The position numbers and the translations under genes were made by a program. DNA of 64,000 nucleotides from contig NZ_CP025096.1 in NCBI RefSeq assembly GCF_002831565.1, forward strand, positions 558,001 to 622,000, in the 5' to 3' direction. Source of the stretch: Spirosoma pollinicola. Lineage in GTDB: Bacteria > Bacteroidota > Bacteroidia > Cytophagales > Spirosomataceae. The notes under the pieces were generated by a model, which did no database searches, was not told where the DNA came from, and saw nothing but the letters and a program-made list of their open reading frames with translations. Each line of letters opens with the position of its first letter. Within the stretch, counting starts at the first letter, position 1. Positions 17,450 through 27,005 of the stretch are shown in pieces.

Positions 17450-17749
17450 TCAGTTTTCACCGAACTCCTGTACTGTTTTTAAAATAATCCGAGCTTTTTC
17501 TTCGGTAGTCGTTCGAGGTAGTCTATAAAATAAAATGCCCGAATGAACATGACCTTTTTGAAAATGCAACTTCCCAAAATCGCTGTCACCCGTCAACAAA
17601 ACAGTGGCTGACAAAACAGCTGTTTCCAACACTGTTTCATCAGCCACACCACTTTTTGTTTCCTGAATGGAAACGACACTGTATCCTTCAGAACGTAGCA
17701 GGCGAATCACTCCTGCTTCCACATTTTCATCAGCCAGTAATTCAATCAT
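17450..17749 (-). CDS. DUF5615 PIN-like protein (putative toxin)
   Basis: 99 aa. Begins MIELLADENVEAGVIRLLRS with the PIN-like acidic motif (D-E-N), followed by VLLTGDSDFGKL carrying the second acidic cluster. DUF5615 proteins are predicted PIN-fold nucleases usually paired with DUF433 proteins. Its ATG overlaps the stop of the upstream DUF433 gene by 4 bp. Confidence 0.85.
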   Translation of the reverse strand: MIELLADENVEAGVIRLLRSEGYSVVSIQETKSGVADETVLETAVLSATVLLTGDSDFGKLHFQKGHVHSGILFYRLPRTTTEEKARIILKTVQEFGEN

Positions 17750-17985
17750 GCGACCAGTTTGCGGCTGCGTTTGCTGTGCACCGTATAAGCAGCAAACCGC
17801 AAACAGGCATAAATCTGCTCACGAGTCAAGTGTGGATAATCATCGAGAATTTCCTCGACAGTTTCAACAAACCCTAACTTCTCAACAATCAGTTCAACAG
17901 TAATCCGGGTACCTTTAATGATGGGTTTTCCGACCATGATGGCCGGATCAGCAGTAATATAGTCCTGCCATTTTACATCAATCAT
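17746..17985 (-). CDS. DUF433 protein (putative antitoxin partner)
   Basis: 79 aa. The DUF433 signature is clear: DPAIMVGKPIIKGTRITVEL and the helical DYPHLTREQIYACLRFA segment, a small HTH-like fold. Coupled by a 4-bp overlap to the DUF5615 gene, the common arrangement of this predicted toxin-antitoxin-like pair. The C-terminus is basic (SKRSRKLVA). Confidence 0.88.
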   Translation of the reverse strand: MIDVKWQDYITADPAIMVGKPIIKGTRITVELIVEKLGFVETVEEILDDYPHLTREQIYACLRFAAYTVHSKRSRKLVA

Positions 17986-18012
17986 GATCGTGTCATTTTT
18001 TACAAATATACA

Positions 18013-20112
18013 TTAAAACCCAATTTTGCCCCGGGCTGGATTGCCTTTCCGTCCATTGGGCTTCTGTTCATTCGCCCAATCGCGCATCTCGGCGAGTTCT
18101 TTCTCGAAACCGCCCGACAGGATTGGGAAGCGGCACCACGAACGGGGGTCGAGGTTATGATCGTCGAGGTGGAACGAGGGGGCGTAGCGTTCACGCTTCC
18201 ACTGATTGCGACTCCAGAGTTTGAAGAATCGCTCCACCCAAATCACCAGCTTGTCGCGGTCGTGCGCACCGGCATAGCGTACTTCCATCAATTTCAATAC
18301 TTCAACCGGCGATTGCTTGTCGCGAATGGCCGACTCTTCAATAGAATTCAGCACATCGTAGGGCATCAGGTCGTCTTCGTCGGTTTGTTTTTTGTCCAGC
18401 GGCCGGAGCTCGGCGGTGGGTTGCAGGCTATTCACGGCATTCAACCCTTTCACTTTAATCAGTTCATCAGGTGCCGTCGGGCTGGTAGCCAGACTGGTTC
18501 GGTCGGTGGGTTCGGGCGCGTTTTTAACGTTCAGTCCCACGGTTTCGAGCCAGCGCAGCCAGCCCCGTAAAAAATGCTTGTCGATGCCGGTTATGGGCGA
18601 AATACTGCCCGACGTATCGCCATCCATCGTCGCATAACCAACGGCGGCTTCAGAGCGGTTCGAGGTGGTGAGCAGCAAAGCGTTATTAATATTAGCCAGC
18701 ATCCAGATACTCGGAGCCCGCACCCGTGCCTGTATATTTTGCAGCGCCAGATCGTCGGTATCCCACGACAATTTGCGGCCCAACTGCTCTTCAATCAAGC
18801 CTGTATAGGTTTCCACCAACCCGTTGATATTGATGTTCAGGAATTTTGCACCAATGTCGTCGGCCAGCTCTTTCGCCGAGTTGTACGTATCGTCCGATGA
18901 GTTTTCGGTACCCTGATACATCACTGTCAGCAGTTTACCAATTACCTCTTCAGGCGTTTTGCAGTCCTGAATCGCTTTGATATAGCCAAGTTTTTTCTTG
19001 ACACCATCCATGCCGATGTTCTCAACCGCCATCCGAATCATCAGGAAAACAAGGGCCGCAATGGACGATGAATCGGCGCCACCGCTCAGGGAGAGCACAT
19101 AGCCCTGCGAACGGCTTTTACGCAGGTAATCGAACAGACCAAGCGCAACAGCCCGCGCAAATTCTTCTTCTTTCAGGTAGCCGCCCCGCTCCCAGCCTTC
19201 GAGTTGTGCTTTCTGAATAACGGGTGCGATTTCGGGCCAGTCGAAGCGATCGGAAACCCGCAGATTCGGGTAGGCAAGCGCAATATTTGCGCGATTTTGA
19301 GTCTGGTTCAGGCGGGTAGCTTCGACGTCAACAACCGCCGGAACGATCAAGAAATCTTCATAACTCAGGCGCGGACCCGATACCAGCAGTTCACCATTGG
19401 AGGCAACCATCGCATCGCCATCGTAAATCATCCGGCCCGATTCGTTCCCCAGCATATTGGAATACACGTAGCTAACGCCAAACGCCCGCGAGGCATCGAC
19501 CACAAACCGTTCGCGCACCTGCGATTTCAGAAAGGCAAAATGACTGGCGGTTGGGTTCAGGATAATATCAATTCCCCGCTCGTACAGAATCCGCCCCGGA
19601 CGGCTGGCCACCCAGGCGTCTTCACAAATCTCAAACCCAATACGAACCCCTGACAAATCATAGACCACATCGCCAAAGGGATACATAAACTCCCCGATTT
19701 TGATCTCATCCCGAACATAGGCAGGCCAGGGCTGGAACCAGCGCGTTTCGTAATGGACGCCGTTATTGGCCAGATACTGTTTGGCCGTGAATCCCAGAAT
19801 CCGCTTGTTGGCAATTAAACAGGCCGTATCGAACGTTCGGTTGTTGTGGCGCAGGGGCAGTCCCACAGCCACGACGATGTCATTCGTATGTTCAACGATT
19901 TCCAGGAGTGACGCAATGGACTGGTCGATGGTATTCTGAGCAAAAAACGCATCCTCGCAACCATAGCCCGAAATACAGAATTCGGGCAGACACAGCAAAC
20001 TGACGTTCTGCCGTTGGGCTTCTTCGATGGCATCAATGATATTTTGCTTGTTGTGCTCCCACGCAAGCGGGATTTGATTCAGGACACCAGCGGCTACTTT
20101 AAGGAGTTTCAT
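18013..20112 (-). CDS. nadE: Glutamine-dependent NAD+ synthetase
   Basis: 699 aa from the ATG at 20112 (MKLLKVAAGVLNQIPLAWEH); the frame extends upstream but only through purine-rich repeats. It amidates nicotinate adenine dinucleotide to NAD using glutamine-derived ammonia. N-terminal nitrilase-type glutaminase (about 1-300): Glu44 in LPEFCISGYG, Lys in FTAKQYL, Cys in FEICEDAW. C-terminal synthetase (about 320-699): PP-loop SLSGGADSSS. Two-domain length is typical of the NadE(Gln) form. pncB and nadK in the same window are pathway partners but not in one operon. Confidence 0.95.
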   Translation of the reverse strand: MKLLKVAAGVLNQIPLAWEHNKQNIIDAIEEAQRQNVSLLCLPEFCISGYGCEDAFFAQNTIDQSIASLLEIVEHTNDIVVAVGLPLRHNNRTFDTACLIANKRILGFTAKQYLANNGVHYETRWFQPWPAYVRDEIKIGEFMYPFGDVVYDLSGVRIGFEICEDAWVASRPGRILYERGIDIILNPTASHFAFLKSQVRERFVVDASRAFGVSYVYSNMLGNESGRMIYDGDAMVASNGELLVSGPRLSYEDFLIVPAVVDVEATRLNQTQNRANIALAYPNLRVSDRFDWPEIAPVIQKAQLEGWERGGYLKEEEFARAVALGLFDYLRKSRSQGYVLSLSGGADSSSIAALVFLMIRMAVENIGMDGVKKKLGYIKAIQDCKTPEEVIGKLLTVMYQGTENSSDDTYNSAKELADDIGAKFLNININGLVETYTGLIEEQLGRKLSWDTDDLALQNIQARVRAPSIWMLANINNALLLTTSNRSEAAVGYATMDGDTSGSISPITGIDKHFLRGWLRWLETVGLNVKNAPEPTDRTSLATSPTAPDELIKVKGLNAVNSLQPTAELRPLDKKQTDEDDLMPYDVLNSIEESAIRDKQSPVEVLKLMEVRYAGAHDRDKLVIWVERFFKLWSRNQWKRERYAPSFHLDDHNLDPRSWCRFPILSGGFEKELAEMRDWANEQKPNGRKGNPARGKIGF

Positions 20113-20313
20113 AAGTAAAAGGCGAAAGAGCGAAAAGCGAAAGAGTGATTCACTCAATCGCCGACGCGGTACTGTGTATGATGCTGCAAGGATAACAAAG
20201 ATTGTTGGCAAATGGGTTTGTCAACAAATCGCATTGCTCGAAAATATGAATAACCCATAAATTAATGCAGCGGAGTAATGCCCTTTACAGGATATATAAT
20301 TAGTGATTGGGTT

Positions 20314-20364
20314 AGTAAAGACGAAAGCCGGGCTGGTACGTCCAGACCCGGCTTCGTCTTTACT
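20314..20364. terminator. Terminator of the S9 peptidase gene
   Basis: A long near-perfect stem (20314-20332 with 20347-20364; AGTAAAGACGAA...GCCGGG and complement), 15 bp beyond the minus-strand stop codon. The flanks are not rich in T, so it may work mainly by stem strength. Confidence 0.75.
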
Positions 20365-20379
20365 GTCTATCCTGAAAAA

Positions 20380-22869
20380 CTACTTCTCATTATTCCCTCC
20401 TCCCACTTTACCAGCCTTGTTGGTCTGAGCAGCGGGTGCCGGGTTTTTGACGTATTTATCCATCCAGCCGTTCATCTCCCACAACATGTGTAGTAGAGAC
20501 TCTTTAGCCGTATAGCCGTGGCTTTCGTAGGGCAAAAAGACCAGTCTTGTAGTGGCCCCGAAGCCTTTGAGGGCATTGTAGTAGCGCTCAGACTGAATAG
20601 GAAAAGTCCCGGTGTTGTTGTCGGCTTCGCCGTGAACCAACAATAAGGGCGTCTTCATTTTGTCGGCGTTCATAAACGGCGACATTTTATTGTAGACATC
20701 CGGTGCCTGCCAGTAACTGCGTTGTTCATTCTGAAACCCGAACGGCGTCAGCGTGCGGTTATAAGCCCCACTGCGGGCAATGCCCGCTTTGAAAAGCTTG
20801 CTATTGGACAACAGATTGGCTGTCATGAAGGCCCCATACGAGTGACCGCCCACACCCACCCGACTCGAATCAACAACGCCTAACCGAACGCCCTCATCAA
20901 TGGCCGCTTTGGCACTCGACACCAGCTGCTCCACGTAGGTATCATTTGGTTCTTTATCGCCTTCACCCACAATAGGAATGCTGGCATTGTCCAGAATCGC
21001 ATAGCCCATCGTCACGAAGGCCGCCCCGCCCCAATAGCTGATCCGATTGAACTGGTAGGGTGATCCAGATACCTGACTGGCGGCTTCTTTACTTTTAAAT
21101 TCGGCAGGATACGCCCATAAAAATGTAGGTAACGGCCCCTGCTCTTTCTTGTAGCCAACGGGCAAATAGAGTGTGGCGGTCAGTTCAACACCGTCGGCCC
21201 GCTTGTAGCGAAGCTGCTGTTTCTGAATCCCTTTCAACTGCGGATAAGGATGGGGGAAGAAACTAGCCTGAATGGGCGCAATCCTCGCTTTCAGGTTGCG
21301 AACAAAATAGTTCGGATTTTCGTCAGGTGTTTCGCGGGTAGTCAGGATTACCTGTCTACCCGCATCCAGAACGGCAATGGGCTGCTCGAAATACGGAGCC
21401 GCCGAGCGCCAGAGTTCGCGACTCTGTTTTGTTTTCAGATTCAGCAGACTCACAAAGGGGCGGTCACCCTGGGGCGATGAACCAACGGCGTTCAACATCA
21501 GAATGTCGCCACTGGGCAACAGGTTCAACACCTCACGACCGTACTGATTGTGCTTCATATCGGGCTGGCCGGGATTGTTGTACCGGTCTTCGTATGAACG
21601 GTCGAAGAGGACTGCCGTTTGCCAATCGGCAGGATTAACCGTCTTTGTGATGGTCTTACGCGTCTGCCACCAGCGTTCTGTGGCCAGTGCTGTCGACTCA
21701 GTGCCCCAATCAAAGTTCTCGAACCGGAACTGAGCGGCATAAATTTCTTTCGGCTGAGCCGAGAAGGGCGCGTCAATCATGAACACCTTATCCCGAATAT
21801 CGGCTTTCACTTTCGGGTCGCCTTTATCCTGAGCCACCGTATAGTACACAGAAGCCGGGGCGTCAGCCCGCCAGTTGAAATCGCGTGGGCCAGTGGGTGC
21901 TCCATCGGGACTGTAGGGCACGCTCTCCTGCAAAGGCCCATCATTCAGGCTCTTAACCAGCGAACCGGCCATAGCATAAATTTCTGTTTTGAGCGGAAAC
22001 CGACCAACGGGCACCAGATACGAAAACGGCGTATGGACAGTCTCAACCATAACGTACTTACCATCCGGCGAGGGCTCAGCCGACCGAATGATTCCCGGCT
22101 GACCAATATTGGTCGTCGTTCCGTCAAGACTCATCCGAACGACCTGCGCGGTTGTATGGAACGCAAACTGCCGCTCATCGGACGGGCTTTTTAGCAAGTC
22201 CTGATAGGTGGGTGCCTGCCCCCGTGAACCCGCCACGTTCTCCTGCGTAGTTGGTCCGCTGGGCACCCGGCTCACTTCCGAAGCGGGGCCACGGTTGGCC
22301 GGAACCGTTTTCACGATCAGGCTTTTGCTGTCTGATACCCAATGATACGGCATCCCCAGTGTTGCATTGAGTGCCAGGGAGCCAACTTTTTGGGCTGTGG
22401 CCGTAGCAACATCGGCTACGTACAGGTCGATCTGGCTGTTAGTCGAATTGGCAAAGGCAATCTTCGTTCCATCGGGCGCCCATTGAACGAAGCTAATGAG
22501 GGACGTAGCAGGCAGGCCCGTTATTGCTTTATCGTCTTTATCAGTCAGTTTTTTAATTTTTAGCCCCGTAACGTAGCGAACACGGCTGGGGCCGGTGTTG
22601 GCCGGGTTCAGCCGCAGACCCGCCAGTTTGAGTTCAGGCTGTGCCAGTTCGGCTATACCGGGAGCTGCAGCCTGTTCCAGAATAAGCATCATATCCCCTT
22701 TCGATGACATACTCACGTTCGGGGTGAGGGGTGCCGTCACCAGATCAGCCAGCGCTTTGGGTGGGGTTTGGTAGGCGGGCGCATCCTGGGCATAGCCCGC
22801 AAGCGAAAACGCAAGCCATAAAATACATAAAAGCCATCGGCTTTGTTTAGCGGTCAGGTTGTGAAGCAT
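20380..22869 (-). CDS. Secreted S9 family (prolyl oligopeptidase-type) serine peptidase
   Basis: 829 aa. Signal peptide to about residue 28 (LWLAFSLAGYAQ), then a WD/beta-propeller-like region (about 60-520, with WAPDGTKIAF and PSPDGKYVMV blades), then the catalytic domain. Nucleophile elbow GGHSYGAFM; acid in VHGEADNNTG; His in PYESHGYTA. The length and the GEGDKEPNDTYVEQL segment recall the glutamyl endopeptidase (S9D-like) branch. Periplasmic peptide degradation is the likely role. Confidence 0.9.
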   Translation of the reverse strand: MLHNLTAKQSRWLLCILWLAFSLAGYAQDAPAYQTPPKALADLVTAPLTPNVSMSSKGDMMLILEQAAAPGIAELAQPELKLAGLRLNPANTGPSRVRYVTGLKIKKLTDKDDKAITGLPATSLISFVQWAPDGTKIAFANSTNSQIDLYVADVATATAQKVGSLALNATLGMPYHWVSDSKSLIVKTVPANRGPASEVSRVPSGPTTQENVAGSRGQAPTYQDLLKSPSDERQFAFHTTAQVVRMSLDGTTTNIGQPGIIRSAEPSPDGKYVMVETVHTPFSYLVPVGRFPLKTEIYAMAGSLVKSLNDGPLQESVPYSPDGAPTGPRDFNWRADAPASVYYTVAQDKGDPKVKADIRDKVFMIDAPFSAQPKEIYAAQFRFENFDWGTESTALATERWWQTRKTITKTVNPADWQTAVLFDRSYEDRYNNPGQPDMKHNQYGREVLNLLPSGDILMLNAVGSSPQGDRPFVSLLNLKTKQSRELWRSAAPYFEQPIAVLDAGRQVILTTRETPDENPNYFVRNLKARIAPIQASFFPHPYPQLKGIQKQQLRYKRADGVELTATLYLPVGYKKEQGPLPTFLWAYPAEFKSKEAASQVSGSPYQFNRISYWGGAAFVTMGYAILDNASIPIVGEGDKEPNDTYVEQLVSSAKAAIDEGVRLGVVDSSRVGVGGHSYGAFMTANLLSNSKLFKAGIARSGAYNRTLTPFGFQNEQRSYWQAPDVYNKMSPFMNADKMKTPLLLVHGEADNNTGTFPIQSERYYNALKGFGATTRLVFLPYESHGYTAKESLLHMLWEMNGWMDKYVKNPAPAAQTNKAGKVGGGNNEK

Positions 22870-22929
22870 AAGAGGTTATTTCAGATCAATTGCGTATTAA
22901 AGATACCCTGATTCCACCTAATTATCACC

Positions 22930-23871
22930 CTAAAAATTACCATATTCTACCTGCACGCAGGTTAGCCCCAGGGTTTGCCGCCACATATCTACAACTTGCT
23001 GGCGGTCGTCAACAACCAGTTCGACATAATACTGCCCGGCAATATGCTGGTCGAATAATTCATGTTTGACCAGTGCGTCTTTCCGGTTATCGTTTTGTGG
23101 ACGCATGAGGAGTTGGTAATCGGCTGGTTGCCAGCTAAAATACTGCTCGAGCCAGGCCATCGTCTCGGCTCGGCAGACAGCATCTCGACCCGAGAGAAAC
23201 ACAACCAGATAACCCGACGCCCGCAATGCCTGTACCAGTCGGATAATTGGCCAATTGGGTGCGTCGATCCCTACCCGATGCCAGGCAAAAGGTGAGCGAT
23301 CTCCCCGCAGCGCAACCGTACCGTCAATATCGACAAGCACACAACGAGTTAAGGTTTCATCCTGTTTACGCACAAAGGCAGGGCTGCGCGTAAGTACCTC
23401 CGTCTGAAAATTGAACGTTCGTTTCAAGGCGGCCAACTGTTCGGCTTGCCGTAAAATACCGGTCTCTCCTATCGAATCGTCACGGTACTTATCGCGTTGA
23501 ATACACTCAGCCACAGGTATGTCCAGCAGTTTGTAGCTGATTTCGACCGCATCGAATTTGGCCGTAAGCATCCGTCGGAACTCATTGAAGTAACTCAATC
23601 TCAGATTCGTGTTGTCGATCAGCACGTGCCAGCCCCGCGCTAAACCTTCCAGAATGGTTGTTTTTTGTAATTCACTAACGAGGACTTCGATTCGATCTTT
23701 CTCACGATCTGGCCAGGTTTGCCAATACTCAGTCAGCGAAACGGGGAGCAAACTGCGACGCAGGTCGTCGCGATTGACACGCAGCCAGTTTGGATTCTCC
23801 AGGCAAAACCGTTTGGCAAACGTTGATTTGCCGCTACCGCTTAGCCCCGATAGAATGAGCACTTTTTTCAT
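22930..23871 (-). CDS. T4 Pnkp-like polynucleotide 5'-kinase/3'-phosphatase
   Basis: 313 aa from the ATG at 23871. N-terminal P-loop kinase: GLSGSGKS at 9-16, Asp35 and Arg38 in NRDDLRRS, and Arg126, which coincide with the catalytic numbering known for phage T4 polynucleotide kinase. C-terminal HAD phosphatase: DIDGT with Asp181 and Asp183, and VVFLSGRD downstream. The kinase-phosphatase order and length match T4 Pnkp (301 aa), which heals broken RNA or DNA ends. No ligase (RtcB/Rnl) is adjacent, so the pathway is not defined here. Substrate could also be another small 5'-OH nucleic acid. Confidence 0.85.
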   Translation of the reverse strand: MKKVLILSGLSGSGKSTFAKRFCLENPNWLRVNRDDLRRSLLPVSLTEYWQTWPDREKDRIEVLVSELQKTTILEGLARGWHVLIDNTNLRLSYFNEFRRMLTAKFDAVEISYKLLDIPVAECIQRDKYRDDSIGETGILRQAEQLAALKRTFNFQTEVLTRSPAFVRKQDETLTRCVLVDIDGTVALRGDRSPFAWHRVGIDAPNWPIIRLVQALRASGYLVVFLSGRDAVCRAETMAWLEQYFSWQPADYQLLMRPQNDNRKDALVKHELFDQHIAGQYYVELVVDDRQQVVDMWRQTLGLTCVQVEYGNF

Positions 23872-23928
23872 AACGAATTCTCGAATCACCTACGTAAACA
23901 CGTCTGTTAAGAAACTAAACAAATTTTT

Positions 23929-23955
23929 AACCACAGAGGCACAGAGTACACAGAA
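23929..23955. repeat. Intergenic ACAGAG-type repeat
   Basis: AACCACAGAGGCACAGAG and a following CACAGAA form three imperfect copies of an 8-9-bp unit, of a style seen between genes in many bacterial genomes (from memory). It may be the remnant of a dispersed repeat. Confidence 0.4.
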
Positions 23956-23979
23956 TACGCAGTTTTTGAGCGCAAAAAA

Positions 23980-24006
23980 GCCCGGCCTCTACCAGAGAAG
24001 CCGGGC
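23980..24006 (-). terminator. Terminator of the T9SS-sorted protein gene
   Basis: GCCCGGC (23980-23986) pairs with GCCGGGC (24000-24006), with an inner TCT/AGA. The preceding A run (23974-23979) gives a U-tract on the minus strand. It lies 20 bp after the stop codon. Confidence 0.85.
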
Positions 24007-24025
24007 ACAGGATGTATGGTTCGAT

Positions 24026-25204
24026 TTATAAGACGATAATTTTCAATGTCAGCCGCGTTGCGCCCTGCTGACCACCGAGCAAATACAAGCCGGGAGCGAG
24101 TTGCTGAGTGGGCACTAAAATGACCCGTGTATCCGATTCGCGACGAAGCTGAACTGGAATTGGTGCGCCCGTCACGCTTTGTAAGGTCAAAGTCAATGGG
24201 TCAATATTTCGGAGCGCAACACGAATAAAATCACCCGCCACAGGGTTTCCAACTAGGCTAAACGATGGCGTTACCTTATCGAGAACAACGGCAATGAGTT
24301 GAGAATAAACTATAGATTGATCGTCGCCTTTATCAACTTGCTTTAGTCGATAATAGCTTGTTCCGGCCAGTGGCTCCTGATCCAGTAACGAATACGTCTG
24401 CTTCCCATCCGACTGGCCAACAGCAGTTACCCGCCCTACGGCACTAAACTCATGTGCATCGTGACTGCGTTGCACCTCGAAATAATCGCTGTTTGTTTCC
24501 CAGGCTGTTTCCCAGTTTAAGGCAACCTGACTACCAACAGTTTTAGCCTGAAAATCAACTAAATGCACAGGTAGGGGTGCAAACCAGGTTAAATCTTCAA
24601 TCGTTATGGTTTGCGCTCCAGGATTAGCGATGACCTGGGCAGCATTGTTACAATAGGTAATGGTAATTTCGGTGACGACGTCTGCAAATAGTACCTTATT
24701 ACCCGGATCTGAGGCCGATGGCGGTGCATCGCCGGTACCCGTTATTGTGCTACCCGAAATACTTGAGTATGTACCTGCCGTGCCCGACGCACTGATCGTT
24801 GGCGTTACGTTGCCACCAACGTTCTTACCACTAACGCTTACCTGATCGATAAAATCAAACAAAGCCCCATTGACCGCCCCTCTGTCAATATTCAATAACC
24901 TGAACGTTAATCCCTGAACGCCAGGACTAAAACTAATGGTCGTGGTCACACAAGCTGAGTTTGTTGTATGGTTGACTGCCAACTGAAGCCCCCGGCTAAA
25001 TGCCTGTGGAGAATTGCTTTGCAAACCAGACGTCGTTCCCCCCATTACGACAGTGACATTGGTAACCGGATTACCTATCCCGGTATATGATTTGGACAAG
25101 TCGTGAGTGGTCCAGCCGCCATCAGTAGTCTGAAAGTCTAAATCAGGTTGCGCAAAGCCTACGCTACTTATCAGTAAACTCACAATTAAATAAACGTATT
25201 TCAT
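24026..25204 (-). CDS. Secreted protein with type IX secretion C-terminal sorting domain
   Basis: 392 aa from the ATG at 25204 (an ATG 6 nt upstream is possible). Signal peptide MKYVYLIVSLLISSVGFAQ. The middle region is a beta-rich domain of unknown function (about 25-215), followed by a fibronectin-like segment (LNWETAWETNSDYFEVQRS). The C-terminal 80 residues (SLVGNPVAGDFIRVALRN ... LAPGLYLL ... LKIIVL) fit the type A sorting domain that is cleaved after export by the type IX system. So it is a cell-surface or released protein; target unknown. Confidence 0.82.
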   Translation of the reverse strand: MKYVYLIVSLLISSVGFAQPDLDFQTTDGGWTTHDLSKSYTGIGNPVTNVTVVMGGTTSGLQSNSPQAFSRGLQLAVNHTTNSACVTTTISFSPGVQGLTFRLLNIDRGAVNGALFDFIDQVSVSGKNVGGNVTPTISASGTAGTYSSISGSTITGTGDAPPSASDPGNKVLFADVVTEITITYCNNAAQVIANPGAQTITIEDLTWFAPLPVHLVDFQAKTVGSQVALNWETAWETNSDYFEVQRSHDAHEFSAVGRVTAVGQSDGKQTYSLLDQEPLAGTSYYRLKQVDKGDDQSIVYSQLIAVVLDKVTPSFSLVGNPVAGDFIRVALRNIDPLTLTLQSVTGAPIPVQLRRESDTRVILVPTQQLAPGLYLLGGQQGATRLTLKIIVL

Positions 25205-25344
25205 ACTCATCCAGGGGTTACGCTCAGCAGAATAGCTATACTGAACAGGTAGGTGGAAACCCAAAGATAAGTATCTATTTATTTAAAATAATGTATTAAC
25301 AAGTGTCCAATAATTTATTAAGTTAAATTTATTGATATACTGAC

Positions 25345-26853
25345 TTATACTTGCGTCTGACCCTCCCGAAGTGATAAAATTAACTTCGTCTTCAACTCAT
25401 GTAATCCTTTCTCCAACCCGACGGGGTATGTGTGCGGATTGACAAAGCGTTTTACACCCGGATGCAGCTTAGCCAGTTGGGTTTGTACTTTGGCCCGCAC
25501 ACTGTGAATGTCCGGTATTTCATAAACCCGTTTCCCCAGGCGAAATACAGGAATCAATAGATCATCAAAATCCTGATTGGCGTCGAAACGTCGGCGTTTC
25601 GTAAAATCCAGCGGGTCAATCATCGTGATGGCTTTGCTTATTGAGCCATCCATACGTTCCGAATCATAGATCATATCGGCAATAAAGCCTCGCTCGTCGC
25701 TGAATCGGCGCACCTGCTGAATGCCTGGCGTTGAAATTTTAATAGCCTGCTCCGAGAGCTTCATTTTGTACTCCCAGGCCAATGCGCCGTCCTCATCCGG
25801 CTGGCTGGACCGTTCCCGTCGTAATGCGGCTAACTTATATACGCCCCCCAGAGCCGGCTGGTCAAAGGCCGTAACTAGTTTTGTACCGACGCCCCAAACG
25901 TTAATTTTTGCCCCCTGCTGCCGTAAACTGCTAATAATCGTTTCGTCGAGGTCATTACTGGCCACGATGGCCGTATCCTCAAAACCGGCCGCATCGAGCA
26001 ACTTCCGGGCTTCGATACTCAGATAGGCCAAATCGCCTGAGTCGAGCCGAATACCGGCCAGTTTATACCCACGCTGTTTCAGCCTGTGCCCGGTCTCGAT
26101 GGCGTGCCGAACACCCTGTAAACTATCATACGTATCAACCAGCAGGGTCACATTGTTGGGTAGTACATCGGCATAGGCATCAAACGCCTGTTGCTCATCG
26201 GTAAACGACATTACCCAACTGTGCGCGTGCGTCCCCCCCACCGGAATATCGTACAGCTTACCGGCCAGCACATTCGATGTAGCATCACACCCACCAATAT
26301 AAGCAGCTCGGCTTGCTGTCATCCCCCCATCAACTCCCTGTGCCCGACGCAAACCGAACTCCAGCAAGGTGTCATTTTCGACCACAAGCCGAAGCCGGGC
26401 TGCTTTTGTAGCGATGAGTGATTCGAAATTAATGAGATTCAGTAAGGGCGTTTCGAGTAGCTGACATTGTAAAATCGGGCCGCGTACCCGCACCAGTGGC
26501 TCATTCGGGAATACGACCGTTCCCTCTGGTATGGCTTCTATGTCGCATGTAAGTTTCAGATTAGCGAGGTAGTCGATAAAAGCCTCTTCAAACAAGGGTT
26601 TTCCATCGTTCCCAACCAGCGTTTTCAGGTACCTCAAATCCTTTTTCGAAAACCCGAAGTTATCAATGTAGCCAATGACATTTGCCAAACCACAGGCAAT
26701 AGTAAACCCTCCATTAAAGGGATTTTTTCGAAAATAGAGGTTAAAGACAGCCTCTTTCTCGGCTGTTTTTGTTTTCCAGTAACCATAGGCCATCGTTACC
26801 TGATACAGGTCCGTCAGCAAACTCAGGGATGTATCGTAGAGCTTATTTGTCAT
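25345..26853 (-). CDS. pncB: Nicotinate phosphoribosyltransferase
   Basis: 502 aa. It makes nicotinate mononucleotide from nicotinate and PRPP in NAD salvage. Family landmarks: the N-terminal SLLTDLYQVTMAYGYW, the active-site GGTHAHSWVMSF with the catalytic His, and the phosphate-binding IRLDSGDL. Full length for the long bacterial form. NadE and NadK for later steps are in this window; NadD is not. Confidence 0.95.
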   Translation of the reverse strand: MTNKLYDTSLSLLTDLYQVTMAYGYWKTKTAEKEAVFNLYFRKNPFNGGFTIACGLANVIGYIDNFGFSKKDLRYLKTLVGNDGKPLFEEAFIDYLANLKLTCDIEAIPEGTVVFPNEPLVRVRGPILQCQLLETPLLNLINFESLIATKAARLRLVVENDTLLEFGLRRAQGVDGGMTASRAAYIGGCDATSNVLAGKLYDIPVGGTHAHSWVMSFTDEQQAFDAYADVLPNNVTLLVDTYDSLQGVRHAIETGHRLKQRGYKLAGIRLDSGDLAYLSIEARKLLDAAGFEDTAIVASNDLDETIISSLRQQGAKINVWGVGTKLVTAFDQPALGGVYKLAALRRERSSQPDEDGALAWEYKMKLSEQAIKISTPGIQQVRRFSDERGFIADMIYDSERMDGSISKAITMIDPLDFTKRRRFDANQDFDDLLIPVFRLGKRVYEIPDIHSVRAKVQTQLAKLHPGVKRFVNPHTYPVGLEKGLHELKTKLILSLREGQTQV

Positions 26854-27005
26854 AGGTTGCGAAGGTAATTAAGCCCAGGCTTCGCAGAAAATAGTACATA
26901 GAAAAAGATTTTTTGATTAATTTGGCCTAATAATTGTGAGGGCACTTTTATTGAATGCTCACCCACTCGACGTAACGAACTAATCTACAGACTGTAGCAC
27001 CATTC

